Source of the DNA: Allostella vacuolata | GTDB lineage: Bacteria > Pseudomonadota > Alphaproteobacteria > ATCC43930 > Allostellaceae | NCBI GenBank assembly: GCA_006739055.1 | Contig: AP019702.1 | Location: forward strand, 558,501-622,500 | Direction: 5' to 3' | Length of the DNA stretch: 64,000 nt | Shown: one piece after another, positions 16,747 to 25,697 of the stretch | Position numbering within the stretch: the first letter of the stretch is position 1 | How the letters are laid out: each line of letters starts with the position of its first letter | Made by a program: the position numbers and the translations under genes | The notes under the pieces: generated by a model | The model's database searches: none | Told to the model about the DNA's origin: nothing | What the model saw: the letters and a program-made list of their open reading frames with translations, nothing else

Positions 16747-18081
16747 TCACGCCGCCGCCGGGCGTTCCTGCAGCCGGCCGCGCAGGAGCTGCGTCAGCGG
16801 GCTGGCCGGGCGCAGGTCGGCGCGCTCGGCGACCAGGGCGGCGGCGGTCGCCTGCTCGCCCGAGCGGATCGCCGCCTCGATCATGGTGAGGTCGATCAGG
16901 TCGCGCTGGGCATGGCTGCCGCCGAAGCGGCTGGCGATGTTGCGCACCGGCCGCAGCAGCCGCAGGGCGGCGGCATGGTCGCCATGGACGAAGGCGGCAA
17001 GCGCCAGCGCCACCGGCCGGCCGACCTCACGGGTGATGCGGCCATGGTCGCCCGCGCCGCGGATGGCGTCGGACTGGGACGACAGCACGGCCTCGACCAG
17101 GTCGTGGCGGCCGGCGCAGGCGAACGCCATCACCGCGTGGGCGTCGTTGAAGGCCGACAGGCCCGACCGGGCGAGCGGCGCCCAGGCATCGGCGAGCGGC
17201 TGCCAGCGCGGGCCGACATCGACCCCGCGCAGCATGAGCCGCCACAGCATGGCCGAGGCATCGATCATGTCGAACACCACCGGCGAGGCCGCGCCCTTGA
17301 TCTTTTCGGCGTCGTCGTAGAGCGCCAGCACCGTGTCGACCTCGCCCAGCTCCAGGTGGAAGAGGGCGAGGTGCCACCAGTTGTGGACCGAGAAGAAGCT
17401 GTCGTCGGCCCAGTGGGCGACGCTGTCGCGCATGAAGCGGATGCCGTCGGCCGGGCGGCATTCCATCTCGATCACGTGGGCGACCGCGTGGGTGGCCCAG
17501 GTGTCGCGCGGCTCCAGCTCCAGGGCGCGGCGGCCGGCGGCCTCGGCCCGCGCATACTGGCCCATCTCCTCCAGGCCGAAGGCGTGCATGCCCAGCATCG
17601 CATGGTAGCCCGGCATCGCGGGCGACCATTCCGGCAGGGCGCGGGCGACCCGATCGCGCAGCATCCGCGAATCGCCGATCAGGAAGTCGAGCAGCTGGCC
17701 CGCCTGGATCGCCAGCAGGTCGCGGGGATGGGCGATGGCCACGTCCTCCAGCGCGGCGGCCGCGGCGATCAGGTTGCCGTCGAGGGCCTGGCGCACGGCC
17801 TCCAGGTGGCCCCGCTCGCGGTCGTTGGCGGGCGCCAGCCGGGCGGCGGCGTAGCTTTCGCGCGCCGGCGCCAGGCCGGCCGGCTCGGCCCCCAGCAGCA
17901 TGAGGTAGGCGCGCATGGCATGGGCCAGGACGAACTGCGGGCAGCGCTCGATGACGGCGTCGATGGTCGCGACCGGGTCGCCGATGTAGCACGAGAACTG
18001 GTGCTGGGCCGCCTCGAAGCCCGCGATCGCGGCCGCGTCGGCGCCGGACAGGGCAAGGCCGCGGGAATCTCGGTGAAGCAT
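16747..18081 (-). CDS. TTC38-like tetratricopeptide repeat protein
   Basis: The protein is 444 residues with no signal peptide. Helical repeats such as ESYAAARLAPANDRERGHLEAV and AEAAGRRALELEPRDTWATHAVAHV match TPR units. The block DDSFFSVHNWWHLALFHLELG is highly characteristic of the TTC38 (tetratricopeptide repeat protein 38) family, whose function is unknown. A GAGGAG ribosome site lies 7 bases before the ATG at 18081. The gene stands alone between the convergent SARP-like gene and the upstream SDR gene. The terminator at 18160-18181 separates it from the latter. Confidence 0.85.
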   Translation of the reverse strand: MLHRDSRGLALSGADAAAIAGFEAAQHQFSCYIGDPVATIDAVIERCPQFVLAHAMRAYLMLLGAEPAGLAPARESYAAARLAPANDRERGHLEAVRQALDGNLIAAAAALEDVAIAHPRDLLAIQAGQLLDFLIGDSRMLRDRVARALPEWSPAMPGYHAMLGMHAFGLEEMGQYARAEAAGRRALELEPRDTWATHAVAHVIEMECRPADGIRFMRDSVAHWADDSFFSVHNWWHLALFHLELGEVDTVLALYDDAEKIKGAASPVVFDMIDASAMLWRLMLRGVDVGPRWQPLADAWAPLARSGLSAFNDAHAVMAFACAGRHDLVEAVLSSQSDAIRGAGDHGRITREVGRPVALALAAFVHGDHAAALRLLRPVRNIASRFGGSHAQRDLIDLTMIEAAIRSGEQATAAALVAERADLRPASPLTQLLRGRLQERPAAA

Positions 18082-18159
18082 GGGGGAACTCCTCGGTGGT
18101 GGGTTCGTGGAGCCCCTCTCCTAGAGGCCGGCCGTGATGGGCGGCGGCGGCGGCGCGTG

Positions 18160-18181
18160 AAAACGCCGTGAAAAACGGCGT
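18160..18181 (-). terminator. Intrinsic terminator overlapping the SDR stop codon
   Basis: On the minus strand ACGCCGT-TTTTC-ACGGCGT is followed by TTT. The 7-bp GC-rich stem begins inside the TGA stop of the SDR gene, so transcription of the SDR/cox15 unit should end before the TTC38-like gene. Confidence 0.6.
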
Positions 18182-18987
18182 CAGCCGCCGTTCATGGTCA
18201 GCGACAGGCCGCCGTCGACGACCAGCTCGGTGCCGGTAATGTAGCGCGCTTCCTCGGACGCCAGGAAGACCACCGCGTTGGCCACGTCCCAGCCGTCGCC
18301 CATCGTGCCGAGCGGCACCTGCTGGTCGCGCTTGTGGCGCAGCTCCTCGAAGGGCAGGTCGGGGAAGGCCCTGGCGACCGTCAGGCGGATGCGCGGGGTG
18401 TCCATCAGCCCCGGCACGATGGTGACCGCCCGGATGCCGTCGGCGGCGTACTGGGCGGCGATCATCCGGGTGAAGTGGGTGGCGGCCGCCTTGGTGACGC
18501 TGTAGGCGAGGTGCGGGAAGCCGACATAGCGCTGGCCCGCGATCGACGAGGTGGTCAGGAAGACGCCCGAGCGCCGCTCGCGCATGCCGGGCAGGAAGGC
18601 GCGGGCGGCGATCAGCAGGGCGGTGACGTTGGTCCGGTGGGTGCGGTCCCAGTCCTCGATGTCGATGTCGAGCGGCCCGCCGACCCGGCCGATGCCGACA
18701 TTGTTGTGGACGACGTCGACCCGGCCGAAGCGCTCGACCGCGGCCGCGGCCAGCGCCTCCACCGACCGGGGGCAGGCGACGTCGACCGTGACGGCCAGCG
18801 CCTCGCCGCCGGCGTCCGCGACCAGCCGGGCGGTTTCCGCCGCCGCCTCGCCGTCGATATCGGCCGCGACCACCCGGGCGCCGGCCCGCGCGCAGGCGAC
18901 CGCGGTCGCCTTGCCGATGCCCCAGCCGGCGGCGATCGAGCCCGCGCCGGTGATGACGACGACCTTGTCCTGCAGACGCCCGGTCAT
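18181..18987 (-). CDS. SDR-family oxidoreductase
   Basis: This is a 268-residue classical short-chain dehydrogenase. The cofactor motif TGAGSIAAGWGIG (13-25) carries an insertion relative to TGxxxGxG. The acidic residue after beta2 (Asp43, AADIDG) favours NAD(H). Further motifs are Asn120, the Ser in TTSSIAG (~147) and Tyr162-x3-Lys166 (YSVTK). The C-terminal VDGGLSLTMNGG is typical of the family. The substrate is unknown. It lies 6 bases downstream of heme A synthase on the same strand but has no obvious functional link to it. A terminator overlaps its stop. Confidence 0.93.
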   Translation of the reverse strand: MTGRLQDKVVVITGAGSIAAGWGIGKATAVACARAGARVVAADIDGEAAAETARLVADAGGEALAVTVDVACPRSVEALAAAAVERFGRVDVVHNNVGIGRVGGPLDIDIEDWDRTHRTNVTALLIAARAFLPGMRERRSGVFLTTSSIAGQRYVGFPHLAYSVTKAAATHFTRMIAAQYAADGIRAVTIVPGLMDTPRIRLTVARAFPDLPFEELRHKRDQQVPLGTMGDGWDVANAVVFLASEEARYITGTELVVDGGLSLTMNGG

Positions 18988-18993
18988 GCTGCC

Positions 18994-20070
18994 CTATCCC
19001 CTCGATGCCGCGGCCGGGCCATCCGGCCGGCGCAGGGTGGCGTGGGCAAGGCAGACGAGCAAGGTCAGCAGGGTGACGGCGCCCGCCTGATGGGCCGCAC
19101 CCAGCGCCACCGGCACATGCAGCAGCAGGGTCGCCACACCCAGCGAGAACTGCGCCAGCACCGCCGCACCGGCGGCCCAGGCCAGGCCGCGGACCAGGGG
19201 GGCGGATGCGCCGGCCAGGCGCGCCGCCGCCGCCAGCACCGCGCAGGCGGTCAGGATCGCCAGCATCCGGTGGTGGAACTGCACCGAGGCGGCATTCTCG
19301 AACGGGTCTACCCACCAGGGGGCCATGCTGCCGTAGAGGTCGGGGACCCACTGCCCGTCCATCAGGGGAAAGCTGTTGTAGATCATGCCGGCATCGAGCC
19401 CCGCGACGAAGCCGCCCGACAGGATGGTGAGGAAGGCCAGCGCCGCCACGGCCGGTGCCGCCCGCCGCCCCGGCGCCGCCCGGTCGGTCGGCCGGTCGCC
19501 GCGCCACAGGCCAAGGCCGAGCCAGACCAGATAGACATAGATCGCCAGCGCCAGTCCCAGATGGGCGACCAGGCGGTACTGACTGACCGACGGCCGGTCG
19601 ACCAGGCCGCTCGCCACCATCACCCAGCCGACCGCCCCCTGCAGCCCGCCCAGCGCCAGGGCGGCCCACAGGTGCGGGCGGTAGGGGCGCGGCACGGCGC
19701 CCTTCCACAGGAACCAGGCAAACGGCAGGGCGTAGGCGAGGCCGATCAGCCGGCCCCACAGGCGGTGGACGTACTCCCACCAGAAGATCCGCTGGAAGTC
19801 CGCGAGCGACATGCCCTGGTTGACCTGCCGGTACTGCGGCGACTGGCGGTACTTCTCGAACTCGGCCGTCCAGGCGGCCTCGCCGATCGGCGGCAGGGCG
19901 CCCGTGACCGGCCGCCAGTCGACGATCGACAGGCCGGATTCGGTAAGGCGGGTGATGCCGCCGATCACCGTCATCAGGAAGACGAGGGCCGCCACGAAGA
20001 AGAGCCAGGCGGCGACCCGCCGCCTGGCCGGAAGCGACGGCGGGGCCTCGGCCGGAAGGGCTGCGATCAT
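18994..20070 (-). CDS. ctaA: Heme A synthase (Cox15/CtaA)
   Basis: This is an inner-membrane enzyme that oxidises the C8 methyl of heme O to give heme A for aa3-type cytochrome oxidase. The protein is 358 residues with about eight transmembrane helices. The conserved motifs are TVIGGITRLTESGLSIVDWRPVTG (quoted from 35), EFEKYRQSPQYRQVN, WWEYVHRLWGR with a heme-ligand His, AHLGLAL, FVAGLDAGMIYNSFPLMDG, QFHHRMLA with the paired His, and AHQAGA. The arrangement is that of the alphaproteobacterial/mitochondrial Cox15 class. No cytochrome oxidase structural genes are in the window. The ATG at 20070 gives full family length. Confidence 0.96.
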   Translation of the reverse strand: MIAALPAEAPPSLPARRRVAAWLFFVAALVFLMTVIGGITRLTESGLSIVDWRPVTGALPPIGEAAWTAEFEKYRQSPQYRQVNQGMSLADFQRIFWWEYVHRLWGRLIGLAYALPFAWFLWKGAVPRPYRPHLWAALALGGLQGAVGWVMVASGLVDRPSVSQYRLVAHLGLALAIYVYLVWLGLGLWRGDRPTDRAAPGRRAAPAVAALAFLTILSGGFVAGLDAGMIYNSFPLMDGQWVPDLYGSMAPWWVDPFENAASVQFHHRMLAILTACAVLAAAARLAGASAPLVRGLAWAAGAAVLAQFSLGVATLLLHVPVALGAAHQAGAVTLLTLLVCLAHATLRRPDGPAAASRG

Positions 20071-20147
20071 GCCGCGGGAATATGCCCGTCCGCCGCCCGC
20101 GGGCAAGCGGCGGCATGCCGCAGCCGCTCGCCGGGTTCCCGGGCCCT

Positions 20148-20411
20148 CTAATGCAGGGTGACGGCGATCCCCGCGATGCGGATCTCGGCCGGGGCGATCA
20201 GGCGCTGGCTGGCGACCTTGACCGAGTGCAGCTTGCCGTCGAGGCGGCGCTGCCAGAAGTCGAGGAAGCGGGCCAGTTCCGGGAACTGCGGCGCCCGGTC
20301 GAGGTCCTGCCAGACGAAGGTCTGCAGCAGGCCCGGATGGTCCGGCATGTGATAGAGGATCTCGGCGGTGGTCAGCCGGTAGTCGGCAAGCTGTTTCACG
20401 AACTGCGTCAT
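20148..20411 (-). CDS. Usg-family small protein
   Basis: The protein is 87 residues. It starts MTQFVKQLADYRLTTAEILYH and continues MPDHPGLLQTFVWQDLDRAP and FLDFWQRRLDGKLHSVKV. This is the Usg family, a short cytoplasmic protein of unknown function found almost only in alphaproteobacteria and first noted upstream of aminoacid-biosynthesis genes. The ATG at 20411 begins the conserved part; the frame remains open to 20465. It sits upstream of heme A synthase on the same strand and is divergent from groES. Confidence 0.88.
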   Translation of the reverse strand: MTQFVKQLADYRLTTAEILYHMPDHPGLLQTFVWQDLDRAPQFPELARFLDFWQRRLDGKLHSVKVASQRLIAPAEIRIAGIAVTLH

Positions 20412-20566
20412 CGGTCTCGACCCTGGTTCGCGGGAGGGGGCTCCACGAGAGGAGCGTGCATCCATCCCAACCCTGGCGCAAATAAAAAGTTCCGATAGAT
20501 CAATATGTTAGCAGCATGGCCGGGTGAGTGCTGCCGGAAACCCGGATTTGCCGCAGGGGCATGGGG

Positions 20567-20595
20567 TTGACAGGGCATCGGCCCTCCACTATCTG
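20567..20595 (+). promoter_or_regulatory. groESL promoter
   Basis: TTGACA (20567-20572) is a perfect -35 hexamer. A 17-base spacer leads to TATCTG (20590-20595). The CIRCE operator begins three bases downstream, where HrcA would block the start of transcription. Confidence 0.65.
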
Positions 20596-20597
20596 CC

Positions 20598-20624
20598 CTG
20601 GCACTCGGGGGGTGGGAGTGCTAG
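20598..20624. promoter_or_regulatory. CIRCE operator (HrcA-binding) upstream of groESL
   Basis: CTGGCACTC, 9 bases, GAGTGCTAG closely matches the consensus TTAGCACTC-N9-GAGTGCTAA with only outer-base changes. Its place just after the promoter and before groES fits repression by HrcA, relieved at heat shock. hrcA is not in the window. Confidence 0.93.
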
Positions 20625-20680
20625 CAGCGCCCTGCCGGCCCCGGGCAATGTTCCCTATCGGACCTATGGAGGGGTTCCCC

Positions 20681-21001
20681 ATGAAATTCCGGCCGCTGCA
20701 CGACCGGGTCGTCGTCCGTCGCCTCGAAGGCGAGGAGAAGACCAAGGGCGGCATCATCATCCCCGACACCGCGAAGGAAAAGCCCCAGGAGGGCGAGGTC
20801 GTCGCCGTCGGCGCCGGCGCGCGCAACGAGCAGGGCCAGCTGGTTCCGCTCGACGTCAAGGCGGGTGATCGCGTCCTGTTCGGCAAGTGGTCCGGCACCG
20901 AAGTCAAGATCGACGGCGAAGAGCTGCTGATCATGAAGGAGTCGGACATCATGGGCGTTGTCGACGCCACCGCACCGAAGTCGGGTAAGAAGGCCGCCTG
21001 A
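20681..21001 (+). CDS. groES: Co-chaperonin GroES
   Basis: The protein is 106 residues and forms the heptameric lid of the GroEL folding chamber. It begins [20 protein letters not shown]. The mobile loop ([20 protein letters not shown], 22-41) contains the GGI(I)I GroEL-contact motif. [20 protein letters not shown] is the conserved dome region (here [20 protein letters not shown]), and the protein ends [13 protein letters not shown] plus a lysine-rich tail. The start is preceded by GGAGGGG. groEL follows 39 bases downstream in the same operon, controlled by CIRCE. Confidence 0.98.
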   Translation: MKFRPLHDRVVVRRLEGEEKTKGGIIIPDTAKEKPQEGEVVAVGAGARNEQGQLVPLDVKAGDRVLFGKWSGTEVKIDGEELLIMKESDIMGVVDATAPKSGKKAA

Positions 21002-21022
21002 GGCGCCGCTCCGACCACATAG

Positions 21023-22684
<1,662 letters not shown>

Positions 22685-22720
22685 TCCAGTCCGCTTCCAG
22701 TCGACCGAACGTTCGGGAAG

Positions 22721-22751
22721 GGGCCGCGGGAAACCGCGGCCCTTTTCTCTT
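22721..22751 (+). terminator. Intrinsic terminator of groESL
   Basis: GGGCCGCGG-GAAA-CCGCGGCCC forms a 9-bp stem closed by a GNRA-type tetraloop. TTTTCTCTT follows immediately. It lies 37 bases after the groEL stop. Confidence 0.92.
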
Positions 22752-22779
22752 GCGCAGCCTCTTTCCGCCGCAGGTGCGA

Positions 22780-22809
22780 TTGAACCGCCGCCGATTCGTC
22801 GGCTAGCCT
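22780..22809 (+). promoter_or_regulatory. Candidate promoter of the MarR-DUF1330 pair
   Basis: TTGAAC (22780-22785), 18 bases, TAGCCT (22804-22809). It is located between the groEL terminator and the GTG start at 22852, leaving a leader of about 35 bases. Confidence 0.45.
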
Positions 22810-22851
22810 CTCCGCCCAGGCATTCCCTGGCGGCTGGAAGAGGGAGCGCCG

Positions 22852-23352
22852 GTGGCGAGACGCGACGATCCATCCGACGACGACCTGGCCGATGCCGGGG
22901 GGGCCGGTTTTGCCCTGTGGCAGGTGAGCAACCTCTGGCAGCGCACCATGCGCCGCACGCTGGTCGATTTCGGCCTGACCCATGTCCAGTTCGGGCTGCT
23001 CGCCGGCCTGGCCGGCATGCAGGAGGAGCGCGACGGCCTGGTCACCCAGGCGGAACTCGCCGCCTTCTGCCACGTCGACCCGATGATGACCTCGCAGGTG
23101 CTGCGAACCCTGGAAGCGGCCGGCTACGTCACCCGGGCGCCGCATCCGACCGACACAAGGGCGAAATGCCCGACGCTCACCGCTGCCGGCGAGGACCTGC
23201 TGGCGCGTGCCACCCCGGCGGTGGCGCGCTCCGACCGCGCCTTCTTCGCCATGGCCGGCAAGAAGGGCGACCGCCTGGTCCGCAGCCTGCGCAAGCTGCG
23301 CCGCCGGGCCGAGAGCGCGATGGCCAGGCACGACGAGGAGGAGAACCCATGA
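22852..23352 (+). CDS. MarR-family transcriptional regulator
   Basis: The protein is 166 residues, and a winged-helix dimer is predicted. The order is a helix-rich start (ALWQVSNLWQRTMRRTLVDFGLT), then VQFGLLAGLAGM, TQAELAAFCHVDPMMTSQVLRTLE as the recognition helix-turn-helix, and the wing VTRAPHPTDTRAKCPTLTAAG. The start is GTG with AGAGGGAG upstream. Its stop overlaps the start of the DUF1330 gene (ATGA), so the regulator and that small enzyme-like protein are co-translated. Autoregulation is the usual pattern for this family. The ligand is unknown. The single wing Cys (KCPT) could be redox-sensitive, though that is only speculation. Confidence 0.92.
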   Translation: MARRDDPSDDDLADAGGAGFALWQVSNLWQRTMRRTLVDFGLTHVQFGLLAGLAGMQEERDGLVTQAELAAFCHVDPMMTSQVLRTLEAAGYVTRAPHPTDTRAKCPTLTAAGEDLLARATPAVARSDRAFFAMAGKKGDRLVRSLRKLRRRAESAMARHDEEENP

Positions 23353-23642
23353 AGGGCTATGTGATCGCCAGCGTCGAGGTCGAGGACCCGGCGCTCTACG
23401 AGACCTACCGCGCCGGCGTGCTGGCCACCGTCGAGAAGCATGGCGGGCGCTTCCTCGTCCGCGGCGGCCGCACCGAGCAGAAGGAAGGCGCCTGGCAGCC
23501 CGGCCGCATCGTCGTGCTGGAGTTCCCGTCCCTGGAGGCGGCGCGGACCTGGTACGAGTCGGCGGAATACCAGCCCCTGGCGGCGCTGCGCGGCCGGGCG
23601 TCGCGCACCGACATCCTGCTGCTGACCGAAGGCGTGCCCTGA
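23349..23642 (+). CDS. DUF1330 (dimeric alpha/beta barrel) protein
   Basis: The protein is 97 residues. MKGYVIASVEVEDPALYETYR, GGRFLVRGG, RIVVLEFPSLEAARTWYES and YQPLAALRGRASRTDILL follow the DUF1330 pattern exactly. This is a ferredoxin-like dimeric alpha-beta barrel protein of unknown activity. It is coupled to the upstream MarR gene. A 12-base palindrome lies just downstream (23653-23664) but no U-run follows. Confidence 0.93.
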   Translation: MKGYVIASVEVEDPALYETYRAGVLATVEKHGGRFLVRGGRTEQKEGAWQPGRIVVLEFPSLEAARTWYESAEYQPLAALRGRASRTDILLLTEGVP

Positions 23643-23811
23643 GCGCCGGGCACGCCTGCAGGCGCCGAGCGGGCCCGCGCCCGGCTGGTATGCCAGCACG
23701 GCGCCGGATGCAGAGCAGCCCTGCAATGCGTGGGGTTTTATCCGGCGGTGACTGCGGCTAGACAGGCGCCTTCGTCGTCCGGAACGGGCGGCGGCATTCT
23801 GGGAGGAATGA

Positions 23812-24675
23812 ATGGCAGCCTGGACCTATTTCGAAGGCGCGTGGCACGAGGGCAACCCCAAGATCATGGGCCCGCTGACGCAGGCCGCCTGGCTCTGCTG
23901 CACGGTCTTCGACGGCGCGCGGGCGTTCGAAGGGCAGGCCCCGGACCTCGACCAGCATTGCCAGCGGGTGGTGCGCTCGGCCCGGTCGCTCGGCATGAAG
24001 CCGATGCTGGCCCCGCCGGAGATCGAGGCGCTGGCCCGCCAGGGCATCGCGCGCTTCCCGGCCACGGCCGAGCTCTATATCCGGCCGATGTTCTGGGCCG
24101 AGGCCGGCGGCGTCGAGCCCGATCCGGACAGCACGCAGTTCTGCCTGGCCGTCTATGAATCGCCGATGCCGAAGCCGACCGGCTTCAGCGCCTGCCTGTC
24201 GCGCTTCCGCCGCCCGTCGCCGGAGATCGCGCCGACCGACGCCAAGGCCGGCTGCCTCTACCCGAACAGCGCCCGCGCCCAGGCCGATGCGCGCGCCCGC
24301 GGCTTCGACGCCGCCATCATGCTGGACATGCACGGCAACGTGGCCGAGTTCGCCAGCTCCAACCTCTTCATCGCCCGCAACGGCGAGGTGCATACCCCGA
24401 TCGTCAACGGCACCTTCCTGGCCGGGATCACGCGCTCCCGGGTGATCGAGCTGTTGCGCGCGAGCGGCGTCACGGTGCATGAGCGCACCATCACCTATCC
24501 CGAGGTGATGACCGCCGACGAGGTCTTCTCCACCGGCAACTACGCCAAGGTCGTGCCGGTCACCCGGATCGAGGACCGCCAGCTGCAGCCGGGGCCCTTC
24601 TACCGCCAGGCCCGCGAGCTCTACTGGGACTACACCCACGGCGACAGCCGCCAGGCGCAGCGCGCCGCCGGCTGA
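23812..24675 (+). CDS. Branched-chain-type aminotransferase (class IV)
   Basis: This is a 287-residue PLP enzyme of fold type IV. The catalytic Lys145 lies in TDAKAGCLYPNSARA. VFDGARAFEG is the dimer/substrate loop, and EFASSNLFIARNG and NGTFLAGITRSRVIELL bind the PLP phosphate. These features match IlvE-like enzymes that transfer amino groups between branched-chain amino acids and 2-oxoglutarate. D-amino-acid or 4-amino-4-deoxychorismate types are less likely. The start at 23812 follows GGGAGGA; another ATG at 23808 is in a different frame. It is convergent with the HAD gene (3-base gap). A TAGACA box at 23759-23764 may be its -10. Confidence 0.88.
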   Translation: MAAWTYFEGAWHEGNPKIMGPLTQAAWLCCTVFDGARAFEGQAPDLDQHCQRVVRSARSLGMKPMLAPPEIEALARQGIARFPATAELYIRPMFWAEAGGVEPDPDSTQFCLAVYESPMPKPTGFSACLSRFRRPSPEIAPTDAKAGCLYPNSARAQADARARGFDAAIMLDMHGNVAEFASSNLFIARNGEVHTPIVNGTFLAGITRSRVIELLRASGVTVHERTITYPEVMTADEVFSTGNYAKVVPVTRIEDRQLQPGPFYRQARELYWDYTHGDSRQAQRAAG

Positions 24676-24678
24676 CCG

Positions 24679-25413
24679 CTACCGCACCAGGGCGGTCACC
24701 GCCGACAGGCGGTCGATGATCCGCTCCGCGCCGGCCGCGCGCAGGCGGTCGGCGTGGGCCGGGCCGCAATGGCTGCCGCCGACGAAGCCGACGGCGCGCA
24801 TGCCGGCGGCGACGGCCGCGGTCACCCCGGCGGTGCTGTCCTCGACCACCAGGCAGCCGGCAGGGGCGACCCCCATGCGGCCGGCGGCATGGAGGAACAG
24901 GTCGGGCGCCGGCTTGCCGCGCGCCACCTCGGTCGCGCTGAAGACGTTGGGCCGGAACAGGTCGAGCAGGCCGGTCAGGCCCAGCGTATGGGCGAGCCGC
25001 TCATGGTCACTGCTGGAGGCGACGCAGACCGGCAGGCCCAGCCCGCCGATGCCCAGCCCGCCGATGGTCGCGGCGGCGCCCGGCATGGCCTGCAACTCGG
25101 CCGTGAAGCGGGCGAACAGCCGGGCCCGCTCGCACGTGGCCAGGTCCGGCGGCATCGGCCCGAACCGGGCCTCCAGCTCCGCCCGGATGTCGCGCGCGCT
25201 GCGGCCGACGAACTGCAGGTATTCCGCCAGTGAGATGGCGTAGCCGAACTCGGTCATCGTCTCGGCCGCGGTGCCGCAGGCCAGCACCTCGCTGTCGATC
25301 AGCACCCCGTCGCAATCGAAGATGACGAGCTTGACCGGCGGCTGGCGGGGCGGCGGCTGGCGGGACGGGGCGGTTCGGGCAGAGTGGGGTTCATCCAGCG
25401 GGAGTTCCTTCAT
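24679..25413 (-). CDS. HAD-superfamily phosphatase (phosphoglycolate/beta-PGM-like)
   Basis: The protein is 244 residues. Motif I is FDCDGVLIDSE, motif II is CVASSSDHERL, motif III is the Lys in GKPAPDLFLHAA, and motif IV is VVEDSTAGVTAA. The alpha-helical cap after motif I places it with subfamily I HADs that hydrolyse or isomerise small sugar phosphates. The ATG at 25413 overlaps the ATG of the divergent cupin gene (shared CATG), and the 26 residues before VIFDCDG are low-complexity Pro/Arg, unusual for the family. The true start may be a non-ATG codon nearer 25335, but none with a good ribosome site is visible. Confidence 0.85.
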   Translation of the reverse strand: MKELPLDEPHSARTAPSRQPPPRQPPVKLVIFDCDGVLIDSEVLACGTAAETMTEFGYAISLAEYLQFVGRSARDIRAELEARFGPMPPDLATCERARLFARFTAELQAMPGAAATIGGLGIGGLGLPVCVASSSDHERLAHTLGLTGLLDLFRPNVFSATEVARGKPAPDLFLHAAGRMGVAPAGCLVVEDSTAGVTAAVAAGMRAVGFVGGSHCGPAHADRLRAAGAERIIDRLSAVTALVR

Positions 25414-25693
25414 GACCGAAGCGGCCAAGCCTACGGTGTTCATCGACAATGACCGGGTGCGGGTGACCGAGTGGCGTTTCGCCCCGGGTGCGGCCACCGG
25501 CTGGCACCGGCACGAGTTCGACTATGTCGTGGTGCCGGTGACCAACGGCACGCTGCTGCTGCGCACGCCGGATGGCGACCGCGAGGCGCCGCTGCAGCTG
25601 GGCGTTCCCTACCATCGCGATGCCGGGGTGGAGCACGACGTGATCAATGGCGGGACCGAGGAACTGGCCTTCATTGAGATCGAGATGAAGTGA
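25412..25693 (+). CDS. Small cupin-domain protein
   Basis: This is a 93-residue single-cupin barrel. The metal-binding motif reads GWHRHEFDYVVVPVTNG, with the two His and one Glu of cupin motif 1. The C-terminal motif 2 region is YHRDAGVEHDVINGGTEEL. Ribosome site GGGAG 8 bases before the ATG. Such proteins may act as small dioxygenase/isomerase enzymes or ligand sensors; nothing further can be said. Its stop is 4 bases from that of the convergent RTX gene. Confidence 0.88.
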   Translation: MTEAAKPTVFIDNDRVRVTEWRFAPGAATGWHRHEFDYVVVPVTNGTLLLRTPDGDREAPLQLGVPYHRDAGVEHDVINGGTEELAFIEIEMK

Positions 25694-25697
25694 CGCC

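Noticed and set aside
14540-17320. A 926-codon plus-strand frame across the regulator gene
   Set aside because: It is an out-of-frame shadow of the SARP-like gene with repetitive Arg/Ala/Gly and continues antisense into the TTC38-like gene.
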